A program made the position numbers and the translations under genes. From Sipunculus nudus (lineage: Eukaryota > Annelida > Sipuncula > Golfingiida > Sipunculidae), in assembly GCA_026874595.1 (NCBI GenBank), contig CM049316.1, positions 53,515,676 through 53,579,675 on the forward strand: a stretch of 64,000 bases of DNA, in the 5' to 3' direction. The notes below the pieces were generated by a model that did no database searches, was not told where the DNA came from, and was given only the letters and a program-made list of their open reading frames with translations. Below, one piece after another: positions 24,979-39,182 of this stretch. Position 1 is the first letter of the stretch. Each line of letters opens with the position of its first letter.

Positions 24979-27850
24979 ATTTTCCCCCCCAAATAATTTG
25001 TCTTCGTAACATCCTACAGTCACAAAACTCAGCAAAGGCTATATATCCATCATGGTGAGCCTTTTTAGGGAATGCTAGAGCCACAAACTTCTCATCCAGT
25101 GTTTGTATACCAGTGTACCAGCTATTACCCAACCAAACTGAAAATTAATTTGTGGGAAAATGCAGGCTTCATGAGCTGTTAGGTACAACTAGTTGATATA
25201 CTGTAGTTTATTCTTTCATTTTGTATAATCATAATTATTCTTGTAAGAGGGATATATTTATGCATTTTCATATATGTAATTGTGCTTCAGTTTTGTATTT
25301 AATTATTTAACTGTGTAGAGACGTTTTGTTTCAATGTTTAAGTATGTGTGACCTAGAGAGAAGTATTTTAAGATGGCTTTGAGTCAGCAGAAATTTGTTA
25401 TGATTCTGGTGTTTCATCCAGGTTGTCAGTTTTAGCAAACATAGCCAGGAATTAAGCTTGAAGTGTAAGATTGTTCTTGTAACTTAACAAAGAAACTTTT
25501 TAAGCAAGATTATTCTTGTTTCCTGATAGATAGATATTCCTATCTTCATTTTGTACTTATGCATTTTTATGGGTAAATCTGCAATGACCTTAAAATTCTG
25601 ATGAGCATTTAAGGCTGTAACAATTAAAAATAAATATGCTGGTATACCATTTCATGAACTGTCTGCAGATATACATCTTAATGAAATTTAGTAATTCATT
25701 CAGCTTCCTTGGGTCAGTATATTACACTGGATGATTGCACTGCCTCCTTTTTCATGGCACAGTAGGTATAAGGAATAATTCAGATAATTTGTAATTGACA
25801 TAAATCCAGGTGTCCTTGTTTGGTTAATAACCAGAACTTCTTACTGGAATCCACCAGGTGGGCTTTTCCTTCAGTATATTTAACACTCATACACATTCTG
25901 TTTTTATACTTTTAATCTAAAATGAAACCAGGAGAGAAAATTTGATATAATTTTACAACAGGATAAAAAGACTAGCTATTTTTTTGTTTGATCTGTATAT
26001 CATCAGCTTTGACTTTTATCCACTCAGCTGAGTTCCCTGTCTTACATGTAAAAATCTGAAACCACAAAAATCTCATCTGAAATCATAGGAATCCCATCTG
26101 AAATCACAGAAATCCCATCTGCAATAACAGAATTCCCATATGGAATCATAAATTCCCATATGAAATCACAGAATCCCCTTGTGAAATCAAAGAAATCCTT
26201 TATGAAATCACAGAAATACCAATGATAGAAACTATGTCATTTCAGAAGCAGAATAATAGCAGACATGCAGAAAAAGATTGAGACAGATACAAAATTTATT
26301 CAATTTAAATTTGTGATTGATCCAATTGAGCAATAGAAATTGAATTTTGAATTATTTTTAGTGATATTTTTTATTACATAGTAAAGAATATTTACCTTTC
26401 TTTGCGTCTTTCTTTTACAATTTTTTATTCAAACAATAATGCAGTCAACAGGGCCTTTTGTATTTATAGCAAACTGTAGATCGTCCATCATCACATCAGA
26501 AAAAAGCAGTATAGTAACAACTCCAGTGTTCAACAGGTTCCTCTTGGCTAATGGCTGTTAGTAATGTGGAAGATTAATTCGTACCCATACTGAACCCAGG
26601 TTATTGCAATAAGGACTACATGCCACATAAACTAGGAGTTGGCACAACTCTGTCAGAATACTCTGTGTCAGATTGCTCAGAATCCCTCCAGTCATTTCCA
26701 GGACCCAGCTTGAACTTCCCACTTATAAGACTACTCTCTCGATGCACGCAGTCTCCTCTTGACCTTCACTCCAGGGCAACCCAGAAGTTTCAAGTCACCC
26801 TGGCAGTCATACATCGAAAACCAAATCTTCTACAGTAATTACAGTAGCATCTCAATTTTTTCAAACAGCTTTTGGGAAATACAGGGGGGAATTTGAAGTT
26901 TCTTGGCTTCCAGTGCCTCCACTGTTGGGGAAAATGTAGATTTTTTTAAAATTTAGATTTGTGAAGATAAAAACACCAGTTAAACTTGCATAATTGGAAA
27001 CCCCACAGATTGAATCCAGTTTTAATTAGTTATAATTAATATAATTAATATGTTCTTCCAATTCTTAAATCCTGACATGCCCCTAAGTTTATTGTGATAA
27101 ATGAAAACTGCACCTCTAGCTTAATTATGACTTTAGTCAGGTTACAGGTTTAAAGATAACCATACCAGTAGTGTCAGTTTATCAAAAGGAGGTTTCTCTT
27201 CCTCTGTTACCGGGTTTTGGATATCAGTCCGATCTGTAACTTCCAGCACTTGTATTCAGGTTAATATTGCCTATCAGTCAGACCAGATGGATTTTACAAG
27301 GAGAGTATCACTAAATGTGGGCTTACATGCTTGTATATACCTATCATCTCTAGGGCATTATTACAGTCCAGAGAACATGGTTGAAAATTATGCTGTTTAT
27401 CTGTCAGCCCAGAAAGAGGTGACAAGCGTAGTAACACTTAAACAGAAGAACAGCAGGCTTGCTTTAAGTATGGAGGCAAATAACGAGTTGTATGATTGGG
27501 AGTGATACTACCTGTTTATTATTTTATCAGGTATGTGACAGCCCAGTATCTGTCTCTATTTTTTTTCCCCATTTCTCAGTGACTGTCAGTTTCATATATA
27601 AAGTGTGAAGGTATATTGTTGCCATTATTCCAGGGTTAATAAAGCATACTGATAGTGAATGTAAAACCATGGCACATGGGGACCCATGGAAACATAAATG
27701 CTGATTAAATGTTTCAGACAGTGCCAGAAATAAAAAGTCCATCAACCCAAGTGTCCTCAGGCTAACATTTCAGGACCATTTGCCAGGGCATATTCATAGA
27801 CCTACTTTACTGAACATTTATCATATAAACATGGTGTATAAGTGACAATC
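24979..27850. other. Unassigned sequence with one short degenerate repeat
   Basis: No supported gene in about 2.9 kb. At 26053-26222 a repeat of about 24 bp occurs, with words GAAATCAC, AGAAATCCCATCT and AATTCCCATATG. The open frames at 26620-26838 and 27287-27505 lack flanking splice signals or recognisable motifs. Confidence 0.5.
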
Positions 27851-28549
27851 TACGCTCCCGAGGCAGCGGTTATCTTGTGCTTCTCAAGAAGCAACTGATT
27901 TTCACACTGCCTGCTTTGACCATTTATGATAAATTTAGACACCAGATGGCAGTTTGTTGTCCGCTGATAAAAACGTGGGTATGATGTGACAAGCAGCCAA
28001 CCAGATGCCAAGAAACAAACACTCGACAGGCATCCTGACTCCGCCCATTGCTGCGCTTCAGGCGCCGCTTGATGACATTTTATGGTCAAATTTTAAATGC
28101 TCCCTCTGCATTCTTGCATCATCAACTGATTCCATTATGACATTATGACTCTGTTAGCGTATCCATTTATCTGTTGTCTGCAGAACTGTAACCAGCCAGC
28201 GAGGTGCGCACGCAGCCTTTGTTGTTACGTTTCGTTTAAATTACAGCTCACTGGCTGGGCATCCTATGAGCCCATGCAAGGCCCTAAGCAAACCACATCT
28301 GGGGCCATTCTCTCTGAGCCTGTGGCCTGTACAGACGGTTACTGGGGCAATAAGCTGTCACTCAAAATGAAATGAACAACATTGGCTCCGTGTATTCCTC
28401 ACTTGGCTGTGTCTTCCAGCACAAGGTCTCAGCTGATTAGACAAAAATACAGTGCTCCCTCTGGTGTAGTAATTCATGATACGAGGTCATAACAAACAGC
28501 ACTTAAGATATAGGTAGTAGGCCTGGTAAAGCACTGTGTAAAGAGTGTA
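27851..28549 (+). mobile_element. MITE copy 2 (full length, about 699 bp)
   Basis: It starts TACGCTCCCG and ends GAGTGTA, with flanking direct repeat GTGACAATC at 27842-27850 and 28550-28558. It is the longest form, collinear with the inverted copy at 46428-47123 and with the deleted copy at 6811-7300. The short frames inside (27850-28089 minus, 28145-28375 plus) do not resemble a transposase and are interrupted differently in the other copies. It is therefore non-autonomous. The superfamily is not settled: the duplication length allows hAT-like or Mutator-like assignment. Confidence 0.88.
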
Positions 28550-29009
28550 GTGACAATCTGAAAAATCAGCCTCCTCAGTCTTCATATACATGATCAGAAT
28601 TAAGTAAGGTATATATATATATATATAGGCAATCAGGGTATAAAGGAAATTCAGTTCAAATCAACAGGGCAGAATATGTAGCACATATATACCAACTGGT
28701 AGTTTTGCATTTTTCCCTATATCTGGACAAATATGTTAACAAATCATAGATGTAAATGTCAGTCTAACTGTTTTTAACATGCTGCTCCAAAAGAACCCTA
28801 CTGGTAAAAATAGCTGTACTCCTGAAGGATAATCTACTAACATGAAAGACTTAACATGTGTGATTCATGTCAAGGGTAAAAAAGTCATGAAGTTTTCTTT
28901 ATGAAGGTTTGCAGCTCTTTTTATTCTAAAGATTATATGTAATTGTGAAAATATTGTAGTTGCCACTAGGCCTAGGGTCCATGAAATGTGAATATTCCTT
29001 GTAAATCAC

Positions 29010-29140
29010 ATATTGCATAAAAATTCCATATATTTGCCATATATTTTAAATATATATGGGAGTTATAAGGGGAGATATAAGGGACTTATAAGGCATATGT
29101 ATTTGCCATGTAACTTTCACATATATGACACTTATACAAT
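29010..29140. repeat. Solo fragment of the TATA-rich arm repeat
   Basis: It contains CATATATTTGCC, GGGAGTTATAAGGGG, GGGACTTATAAGGC and TTTCACATATATG words of the type found in both arms at 17.05-17.46 kb and 20.95-21.24 kb. No CCCTTAC terminus is attached. Confidence 0.6.
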
Positions 29141-30954
29141 TGTTTGGTACCTTAAGTTATTTGTTAAAATCTTTGACAAATCATAGGCTACTTTATGCAT
29201 TATTCATCCCTCTTGTAGGTCATATCTGGACTTAAATGTCATGCACTTTTATTCTAATTTTTTTTATGTTTTAGAAATCATGAAAAGTCATAAAATTTTA
29301 ACATTTTGTAAGTGTATGGACACCAACTATATTAATAAGTAATGGCTGAACCATAGCTAGTACTTAATATTACCAGTAACATGTCTACCAAAAGCCATGA
29401 CACCTATCAGGTCTTGGTGCTTCATTTTATTCTACATTTCTGAGAGGACAGTGAATTAAAATACAGCACTAGCTCAGCAAGAAATGTCAGTGACCAGCTG
29501 TTTTCCTCCAGCTATATTTACACATGTATAAGTAAATGCAGGGCAACATATGCCAGGCAGCAGTGCAGGCTGGATTTTATAATGTCTTATTGAGTCAAAG
29601 TCTTTGTTATCTCAAAATCATGCATCAGAAAGCTCTTCTTGTATTGTGACTGTCTGGAAAACAGGAAGACAACCACTCTACCCGGGACATATTGACGCAC
29701 TACCTTGACATTTTGTGTTCATTGTTTGCAGACATGTGTCAGGAAGACCCAGACAAAACAAATCTACTCATCTGTTTATGAGTCATTGTCATATATACAT
29801 ATTTGGTTAAACTCCATAACAACACCAGCCTTTTTTCGTTTATAAGGAGGACATAGATATTGTGAAATGTTTCTTTGAATAATTTTTATACCGAATGATA
29901 TAGATGATTTATTATTACACAATATCCACAACTCAAAATGTAACATCATTTAAGTCATTTCAGACAGTGGACATAAAAAGTTGGAGTTATTCCATGTTCA
30001 TAATGAAGAACCAGTTTATCAGACCCCCCCCCCCCCCCCATCATAAGGAGGGCCGAAGGCATACTAAAATGGTCTGTGTCTATCCGACCAGCCTACCATG
30101 TCCTAGCTGTCCCATTTTTTATCACATATCTCTCAGACCCTTTGCTGCTTTCTTCACCAAATTTTACAGACTTACTCATCATGTGACTAACATGTGATTA
30201 TAACCTGCAGGTGGCACCACCTCAGTTAAGCAACTTTCTCCAAAATTGTCTTTTACACTTTCCTTCAGATGAGGACACTTTATATATCCTTGAAATCAGA
30301 TGCAAGGATTCTTGGAGCTAGGGGAATTCAATGAATAGCAGTATACTTTATTGAATAGAATTATTTTCAAACTGCTGTTTACAAGTTTTTGTTATTTTAC
30401 AAAGATGTTCTTGCCAAGGTTTGGGAAAATTTGGGTATTACTGATGCCACACTTTCCTAATTATAAAAATATGGTGAGGGACTATTTGTACCTCTAGGTA
30501 CTTTAAACCTACCAGTATTTTGTTTTTCAATATCCCCAGATGTCAAGTCAGATATTATTACAAATGTGATAGCTGAACTGGCTAAAATAGTAAAAGTGTA
30601 GATGGTTAAAAAATAATTACTACACTACTACATGGTTTGTCAAAGAGCTTTTCATGAACCCTTAATAACCTAATGATATCCATGTAATTTTAACTGAAAC
30701 TTTGTTTTTTTTTATAATATTCTCAACCATAACTGTCAAGGCCTTAAAACTGTCTACCAATTCCTAAATTAAATCTGTTCAAGGACCCACACAGCTAGGG
30801 CACATGATTTAAATGAAACTTTTCAAGAACTCTTAGTGCATAATAAATGAATTTCAAAAAGTTCAGAGACTGGTGTCAAAACACCCCCATGTAATTGTCA
30901 TACTTCAAACTATTTCTCTGTCAGTTGGTTTTCCTAGAGCAGATGACTGCACAT

Positions 30955-31055
30955 AGTCAGAAATTATATACCAGGATAAAAGCAAATAAATCACATTTTT
31001 ACATTAGTCAGAAATTATATACCAGGATAAAAACAAATAAATCACATTTTTACTT
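30955..31055. repeat. 51-bp tandem duplication
   Basis: The block starting AGTCAGAAATTATATACCAG occurs twice, 51 bp apart, with one internal difference. It is a recent simple duplication. Confidence 0.9.
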
Positions 31056-34000
31056 TCATTATGTATTTTACTTGATCCTGAAAGAAAACTGTGAAATACT
31101 AAATAGGTATTTACCTGTATATTTGTTGAATATGAGTAAATGTTTAATTGAGTGAGAAAACATAATTAAAAGCATGGATGAACTAGCCAATTACAGACTG
31201 ATTTTTGCCTCTACTATTTATGAAACTTATGATTCTAGTTTTAATTGGACACACTCAGATGTCTATAAGGTTAATTGGAATTTTAAGGAAAGAGGTCACC
31301 ATAAGGACAGGTTTTCCTTTACTGTTTACTTCTTACAGTTGTTGATTATTTTATTTCTTCATCTTTTTTCGTGATAACATTTGTTATTGTGCTTCTTATT
31401 CGCAAGTTCTGGTTATAATACTGGGATGTTATGACTCCTTCCTTCTGCTCAAATGTCAATGTAAACATTATATAAATGGTTAAAAAGGAGACAGCAAGGA
31501 TGAGGAAGTAGACATCTTGTGATTGACATCCAATGAAAAGAGAAGATGCCATTATTTGGCCATGTGTCATGTTATCAGGAGTTCAGGTAGGAGCAGGGCT
31601 TGTTTTATTGCATGAAGGTGACTCTGTGATTTAATTCTGTGACACGGTGCCGTCAGGGGAGATTCCTCCATCACTTGGTAGATGCATCATCTATGATAGT
31701 TTATGGTGCCAGAGGCAGCGTGGGAACGATTGTGTCAGATGAACCAAAATAATCAACAAGTGTTTGGTGAAGAGGGTATGTAACTGGTATCCGTCAGATT
31801 CACAAGCCCGTCTTTGTCAATAAGGGTCCTCCGGAAACAGACCTTCCACAATAGAAGGTGAGGGGTCTGTGTTGTGGATGGATGACTCTTCACCAGCCCG
31901 GGTCACTGATGTTTCAGAATTAATTCATGTTTATACATAGGTTGGGCAAAATGAACAATTTATCTTGAGTTTTATCTTCTGGATTTCTAAAATTTGAGAT
32001 GTGTGTCAATATTTTTCAAGAGGATTTTTTTTTAGTCCACATGTTTCATTACCAAAGGAGACAACCAGTCTCCCCACTGCAGAGGCCAGTCATTTCTATT
32101 ATCTGATAAAGGCTGATATGGTCAATCACTCATAAGTCATTAAATCACAAAAAAAGTCTGTCTGTTGAAATTTTAAAATCACTTCCAAGTCTATTAATTA
32201 CAATTTTGTCAATTCAAAAGGCTGATTTTACATTTACAGCATGACATTTTTCATAACATGTATTCAAATTGTAAAGGGAGCCATGTAATTAAATCATTTC
32301 TTTACATGAACATGTTATAGAAAGAACATGATGTATATTTTTTTTTATATTTTGTTTATTTCATAAAATGTGACATACCATATATTCAATTTTAAATGTC
32401 CTTGAGCAGATCTGTTTGGTATTTTTTCAATGCTGATCTATTTCAGATAAATTCCTTTTTGTCAATATGAAAGAAGAAAAACATGTTTGATATAACATTA
32501 TAACATATTTGGTTCTATCTGTACAGATCAACACACAGAATGTTGACCTGTGATATTTAAAATATTTCATGGTTTCTTACAGTTAGTGTACACCCATCCT
32601 TTGTGTACCTTCTTGAGTAACAGAACTAAGTCTCTTTGCTTAAATACCTTAATTGGTGTCCTAGCTGGCAGAAACTTGTATACCCAATTGAACAGTCCCT
32701 GTACAGATAGTATATTTATTTTCACTTTCTTTTACATGTATAAGAGACTTCCTTTAGGACCTAAATGATAGGATCTAAAAGATAGGAGATTAAACAGGAT
32801 TCAGTAGTCCACCTGATTGTTGAGCTAATGGTACATGGCTTTCTACAAATCTGTATGACTTTTTGGACTCAACTAGCTGACACTGAAATATGTCAAGTGT
32901 TCCTCATAACTGAATACAGTTACATATGGGATACACCATAGGGAAATCTTCATGCCAGCACCTCAAAGGCATAATGGTTAAGGGATTTGCTCCAAGGTCT
33001 TTATCTGCAAGTTATGACTCCTGATTGCTTCAAAAGCCACAAGCATAGAAACTAATTCCTAACCTCACCAGAATCCTAAATAATAATATGTCTTTATAAT
33101 AATATGGTTGCACGCTTCATCCAGTGCTACCAACTAGCCATTGACCAAACAAAAGTCCAAAGTATTTTGGGGATCCCTGCATTTTTATTTTTTAGCTGAC
33201 TATAAGTCATGTGAGCTATAGTTATGGTCCAGTGCCCCTCATCTGTCCATCTGTCAACTAGACTGGCACTTTTTTTAAACCATTCAACCTATGAATCCAA
33301 AATGCGGAATACTGTTAGATGTCCCGAAATCTCCTACCAAACCGAAAACTGGGTCACTAGGATTTTAAATTGTTATGGGCCCAAACATAATGCATTTTTT
33401 TTTAAATCATAAAAGATATAAACTCATTTAACACAAAAAAAATTAGCTAGATAAATAAAGCTAGAGACTTTCCTATGATATAAGTTTATTGAATCAAAAT
33501 TCAATTGTATACTCAAAATTTGATCAGAATCTTGCAAATTTTTTAGTGATTAGCACAAATAAAAAATTAATTCCTTATATTTTGCCTACTTTTACTATAT
33601 GGCACATTTTTTTCTGTAAGCACATTTGATTATATTTTCACAGCATGTACACAGAAGGAGTTGTAAGGCCAAAAAAAAATGAAAGGTATGGTTCTCTGGC
33701 ACTGCCGGCATCAATTTTAACCCACTCATGAAAATTATTATTTTGATTATCATCTTTCAAGAAGATAATATAATACAATTTTGATTCAATTTCCTTTGTT
33801 CTGTAGTTCTTTTACCTGTTTAGCAAAAAAAACCCTTGTTATTTTCATGCTTTTCCCTGATCATATGACATTTTTATTGAAACATACAAAAAAGGTCAAA
33901 AAGTATGATTCACATCAGAGCAAAAGCAGGTAAAGCATGATCTAGAAAAACCCAGCTTGGTATTAATTATACAGATATTTGTGTTAAGTCTTCTCTTTTA

Positions 34001-34458
34001 ACCTAATATTATGATTACCAGCTGTATACAGTAGTATTGCAGCCATTGCAGTGAAATTTTCCTTATGACTTGGGTCACAACTCAAAGTAGGCTTTATCAG
34101 TCCAGAAGAAATGCCTATTGATTTGTGTATTCATGGTTTACCTCCACCAGTCTGAGGTTAATGCATTCAGTTCTGTTTGTTAGTTCAGTGGTTTGCATGC
34201 TTGTTAATAACTTGTTAATACATGCTATGGCTAGATATCTGAAACAGTAATATATGATTGTGAAACAAGGCCTACAGGCCTAATGCCAACCTGTGCAATG
34301 AGATTACACCAGTTATAATGCCTCAATGCTGGACCATTACTTTTCAAGAACATGTGTAACATGTATATGAACAATGCAAATACTAAACACTTAGAACAAG
34401 AAACAATTAAACAAACATCACTGCTGAAATTCTAGCATGGGTGCACACAACACAAAAA

Positions 34459-35445
34459 CTAGAATACAGGTAGTCAACAAGTGACTACTTGTATCCACCA
34501 AAATCAGAGTGGAACAGGTGAAGTGAGGCATGGATTGAGTGGCAAGGGTAAATAGAGTGAGGTGTGTTGCATAATAGCCTTGATGTCTGCAGCCGAAATG
34601 TGTATGTAGGTTGCGCCACCTACCAAAAAATGCAGAAAGCTGTCCAAGAAGTAGAAACATGCCCAATTTTAGGCAGACAAGTCAAACCACTACTGAGATA
34701 TGAGTGATTTTAGCCCATGCCAGTCAAACAGACAGACACTGTGCAAAAATGGTGGCAGGTGGCACCACCATTTTTGTGTATGATTAAGAGCTATGTGAGA
34801 TCTATACACATGCCAAATTTCAGGGGTATATATGTCAAACCAGTCCTGAAATATAAGCCTGAATGTCTGCAGTGTATACATAAATGTAGGTGCCACGTGC
34901 CACAAAATCAAGAAAGCTATCCAAGATGTATAAACATGTAAAATTTTAGGCATATAAGTCAAACCATTACTGAGATATGAGTCAATTTAGCCCCAGCAGA
35001 CAATCATACGGACACTGTGCGAAAATGGTGGCGCCACCAATTTTGTGTATGATTAAGAGCTATATGAGATCTATATACACATGCAAAATTTCAGGGGGAT
35101 ATGTCAAACCAGTCCTCAGATATAAGACTGAATATTTTCATCTTTTACATAAATGTAGGTGGCGCCACCTGCAACAAAATCAAGCAAGCTGTCCGTGATG
35201 TATAAACCTGCAAAATTTTAGGCAGATATGTCAAACCACTGCCGAGATATGAGTGATTTTATCCCACAGCAAACAAACAGATGGACACTGTGCAAAAATG
35301 ATTGCAGGAGGCGCCACCAGTTTTGCGTATGATAAAGAGCTATGTGAGATCTATAAACATGCAAAATTGGTCAAATGGTTCCAGATATATGAGCTTGGAT
35401 GTCTGCAGTGTAAATTTGAATGTAGGTGGATGCTGTGAAAAAATC
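34459..35445 (-). mobile_element. Helitron/Helentron-like element, family B copy 1
   Basis: Read on the minus strand, the 3' end has a perfect 7-bp hairpin, GTAGTCA-CTTGT-TGACTAC (plus-strand 34470-34488), then CTGTATTCTAG and TTTT. The internal subterminal block is GTATCCACCAAAATCAGAG on the plus strand (about 34491-34509). The family's other copy (52291-53448) has its inverted partner at the opposite end. The body has units of about 275 bp with a GTCAAACCA...GAGATATGAGT block and a GCAGGTGGC/GCCACC block. The 5' limit is uncertain. No protein is encoded. Confidence 0.65.
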
Positions 35446-35504
35446 TAAGAAAATGCAGTCAGAAAAAAAAATAAACAAATGATGACTGATGACTGATTAT
35501 TTGC

Positions 35505-35800
35505 AAAAAATTTGGTGATGCTCGCTCCTGCCATTTTTGAGATAGGTATGGTTAACTAGAGACGACGCATGACACACTGACGCACAATGGATGATGCAGC
35601 AACATTGCATAAGCTCACAGGTTTGCTAAAAATCCGATGATTTTTTAGATGACAAATTTTTTGGGAACAAAATTGGTGATGCTAGCTCCTGCCCTTTCTG
35701 AGAAAGCTATGATGCACAAAGGACGACGGAAGACGGACGACGCCACACCATTGCATAAGCTCACAGATATGCTAAAAATGCAAACCAAGTTTTTTCAAAC
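35505..35800. repeat. Two-unit block with GCATAAGCTCACA ends
   Basis: TTGGTGATGCT..GCTCCTGCC and TTGCATAAGCTCACAG occur twice, about 165 bp apart, with GACGACGGA-rich sequence between. A cluster of TCTAGACA/TGTCTAGA inverted words follows at 35836-35890. Confidence 0.6.
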
Positions 35801-35939
35801 AGCTGAAAGATATAGTTCCAATAATCTGGGAATTCTGCATCTAGACATTGTGTCTAGACATCTAGACACTGTGTCTGTGTCTAGATATGGGCTGTGTTTG
35901 GACCCCCTGAATTAATTCTTATAACCAAAATTATCATCT

Positions 35940-37130
35940 CAAACCTTCCATCTTTAGTAGTAAGTCACCTACCAACATGGGGAGAACCATAATTATTTTG
36001 AGGTCACAGGGTCAGAGGTCAAGGTTCCACCTTTTTTAAAAGCTTGTGGATGCATTTTAAGCCATACCTTTCTTCCTAAACCTACCATCTTTCACATATG
36101 GCTCACCTGTCAATGGGGGAAGAATGCCGTAGATTTTCACATCACAAGGTCAAAGGCCAAGGTAACAGGACTTGCTTGTTTGAAAAGCTTTTGGACACAT
36201 TTTAAGCCAAACAATGTGACCAAACTCTGCCATTGGTCATATACAGCTCGCCCATAAATAGGGGGAGATTCATATAGATATTCAGGTCACAAGGTAAAAG
36301 GTCAAGGTCACATGACCCTTTTCCCACACCTTCCATCTATGTCAACCAGCTCACCTACCAATAGGGATAGATTTTGAGGTCCCAAGGTCGAAGGTCTAGA
36401 ACACAGTCTCATTGTTTACTAAAGATTGGTAGTGCCCTCTGTATTTTTTCCTAATTTTTACATATTTTCACTTGCAATTTTGAAACTGCCAAATAACAGC
36501 AGTTGCATCTGTTTCTCAGTTGTGGGTCCATCTGTTGTCTAGAAACCTAATATATTTATTGTGCATGATTAGTTTTATCAGTTCCTACAGACTGGTGGCA
36601 CCAATGACTTTCTATTTTCCGGGCATTTTTTATCCCTAACTTTGGTAATGTCAAATAACAGTAATTGTATCAGTTTCTCAACTGTGGTTTCATCTAGTGT
36701 CCTGAAACATCATATATGATTATTGATCATGACTAGTTTTGTCAGTTCCTGAGGACTTGTGGTGCCATCTGTATTTTTTGTATATTTCCAAGCACACGTA
36801 CATGTGCGTTTAACACTGACAAACTTAAATCAATGGTGTCAGGTCTTTTCGACTGTAATTTAATCCATTGTCCTGAAACATGGTTGCTTTTTGATTTAAA
36901 AAAAATTGTTTCATCAGTTGTTGAATACTGGTGTTACCAGCTGTATTTTTTTCTATTTTCAGTTATTTTTCCTCTATTTTGTAGACCGTCAAATGACAGC
37001 AGTCATATTAGTTTTTCAGCAGTGGATACTTTTTGGTCATGGATGGTTTTGCTAGTTTAAAAAAAGACTGTTGGTGCCACCTGTAGTTCTTTCTCATTTT
37101 AACACATTTCGCTTGTACTAATAATTGTAT
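35940..37130. repeat. Two successive families of diverged tandem units
   Basis: 35940-36410: about four units of about 125 bp with AGGTCACA..GTCAAAGGTCAAGG words. 36430-37130: about four units of about 180 bp with TGGTGCCA, TGTATTTTTT, AAATAACAG, TCAGTTGTGG and CTGAAACAT blocks. A further unit appears near 37930-38190. The repeats are old and diverged. Confidence 0.65.
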
Positions 37131-39182
37131 TTTACTTTCAAATATGTGTTTTAGTGGTAGTTTCCAATGATAATATCGACATTAACACTCCTACACTTAC
37201 AGGGGCAAATAAAATATTTGTGCTGGCAAGTGCACTACTGTTTGAATTTGTCCCCCCCCTCCCCCCCCCCTTGAGTGTTTTATTTTTTCAGGCTTATCCA
37301 AGCATAAAGACAATACAAGAATGATGTATTTTATTAATATCACCTAAATGACACTTCAACAATAACTGTGTGTAGCCTTTATCAGAATTTGTTTTTGTTA
37401 AGAATGTCTTTGCTAGTTTTGGCTTGACTGGCCTTCCAGACAAGTGCTTCTTTTCTGCTAACTTAGTAATGTTGTAATCTGATTGTGCATACACATAGAA
37501 TGTATTATCACACACACACAGAAAGTATAAAATATGTTTGCAGTATATCTATCCATGTGTGATGGTAAAAGTTCCCATCTGCGTCTTACAGATGTCAGAT
37601 TTTTCCAGGGAACAGTGATTAAATGAAGAGAATCAACCTCTTCCAGTCAAATGGATTGGATGATGGACAATATAACAAATCATGTCACTTTGTATCATTA
37701 AAAATATTCCACTCTTACTTACTTGGTCCAATCAAATCTTATATTTAATCATAATGGATGTCAAACTGTGTCACTCCATATTGGGATGTCAAATCATACA
37801 CTATAAGTCATTTAGCAAATTGATGTTTCTGTGTTTAAAGCCGTATGGAAATTTCTATTAAGAATTTGTAACTAGCCACATGATTATTCACAAAAAGCTT
37901 ATTTATCTCATTAGGTCCTTGTTAAAATTTATGATAGACTAATGCATCTAGAGTCCTGAAACCTAGTATATTTATTGATAATGTCCAATTTAAGCAATTC
38001 CTGAAGACTGGTGACTACACCTTTTTTTCTACTCTTCATGCATTCTCCTTTTATCTTTGAAACAACAAATTTCAGCTTTATATCAGTTGATTGAGGGTGA
38101 TTTCATCTAGTGTCCTGAAAGTTTATATGATTTTTGATTATGACTATTTCTATCAGTTACTGAAGACTGATGGCCCTACCTATACTTTTTAGCTCAGCTC
38201 AAAAAAAAATCCTTGCAAATCTTAAATTAGGTCATGGTGATCTATATTCTGCAAGCTGTATTCTGGAAACATCAATTTCACTGTTTGAACCAGTAGCAAA
38301 TGTTCAGTCGTGCCTATAGAATCACTATTTTGCCCTAAACCATCAAGTAATGTACTCTATATATGCATACAAATCTTCTGGCCCCTACTGTTAATTTTCA
38401 CAACATTTGCAATAATTTTCTTCTAAATAAGACAACAGTTTTAAAAGTTAGGCCATTATCTCATGCTAATAAGCAGAGCGTCATGACCCATGGGTCACTT
38501 GTTTTTAAAACTTTCTACTATTTTTTTCAGTCCTGCTCATAAGTAACATGTGATGAACACCTGACCTACTTGACACAGTTAAATGTAGGGGCTTGCTGAC
38601 CAGAATGTTTTCCTTTAATTCTAAATTGGTACAATGCACCATCCCACCGCTGTTTCATTTTCCTTCCAGTACTAAAAGGATCCTCTCCCAGTCTAAACCA
38701 CTATCAAACTGTAACAAGGACCCTATCAAGGACCATTACCTTTAATAATACATGATTATGAACAATATACTGTCCCATTTAATTTTTTTAGCTTTAAATT
38801 ACACATCATATTCTTGCATGTGTTCATTATTAATGTTTACCATATTAATTGTTATCCCTCCTTGATATACAGCTTACTGACGACGGTTAGTCTTCAAAGT
38901 AATGGTGGTTTTCCTTCATGAATCATGCAGCTGTATTTATCATCTATACAGACAGCCTTTTTTCCTCTATCCACATCTAGGCCTTTAGACTCATCATTTT
39001 TTTCTGTTTGACACCCATAAGTTAGTGTCAGGTCCTTACAGTGAGATTAACAATATCAGTCACGTTATTGATCTTGATCACATTAGCCTAGAGCTAGAAG
39101 CTGGACTCAGCAGTTAAACATAGCACCTGGAGCAAGTCAAATCATGACTGCTTGCCCCTTACACTCAATGAAAAATATATAA

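Larger units (their letters stand above)
28550..33192. other. Long stretch without a supported gene
   Basis: Minor items only: a (TA)n run at about 28611-28627, an arm-type repeat remnant at 29010-29140, a poly-C run near 30025-30039, and a two-copy 51-bp direct repeat at about 30955-31055. A less AT-rich patch lies at about 31640-31920. No exon with credible splice sites was identified, though small exons could be missed. Confidence 0.5.
33193..38505 (+). mobile_element. Composite interspersed repeat region (family E), copy 2
   Basis: The part at 33220-33690 matches 100-700. The right end carries the perfect 14-bp palindrome TGACCCATGGGTCA (38484-38497), followed by CTTGTTTTT, matching the end of copy 1. 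Between them lie several internally repeated blocks: a family B element (34459-35445), a two-unit block (35505-35800), units of about 125 bp rich in GGTCACAAGGTCAAAGG-like words (35940-36410) and units of about 180 bp (36430-37130, and again about 37930-38190). It is probably several insertions layered in one old element. No coding capacity. Confidence 0.45.

Noticed and set aside
24664-25132. Overlapping 90-120 codon frames on both strands
   Set aside because: They lie in the GC-richer tRNA-like repeat, run on opposite strands through the same bases and have no recognisable domain.
26620-27505. Two 72-codon frames (26620-26838, 27287-27505) as exons
   Set aside because: No convincing acceptor and donor pair in a shared phase was found. 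Composition does not differ enough from chance.
28145-28375. Transposase fragment inside MITE copy 2
   Set aside because: No transposase motif is visible, and the segment is altered in the inverted copy and absent from copy 1.
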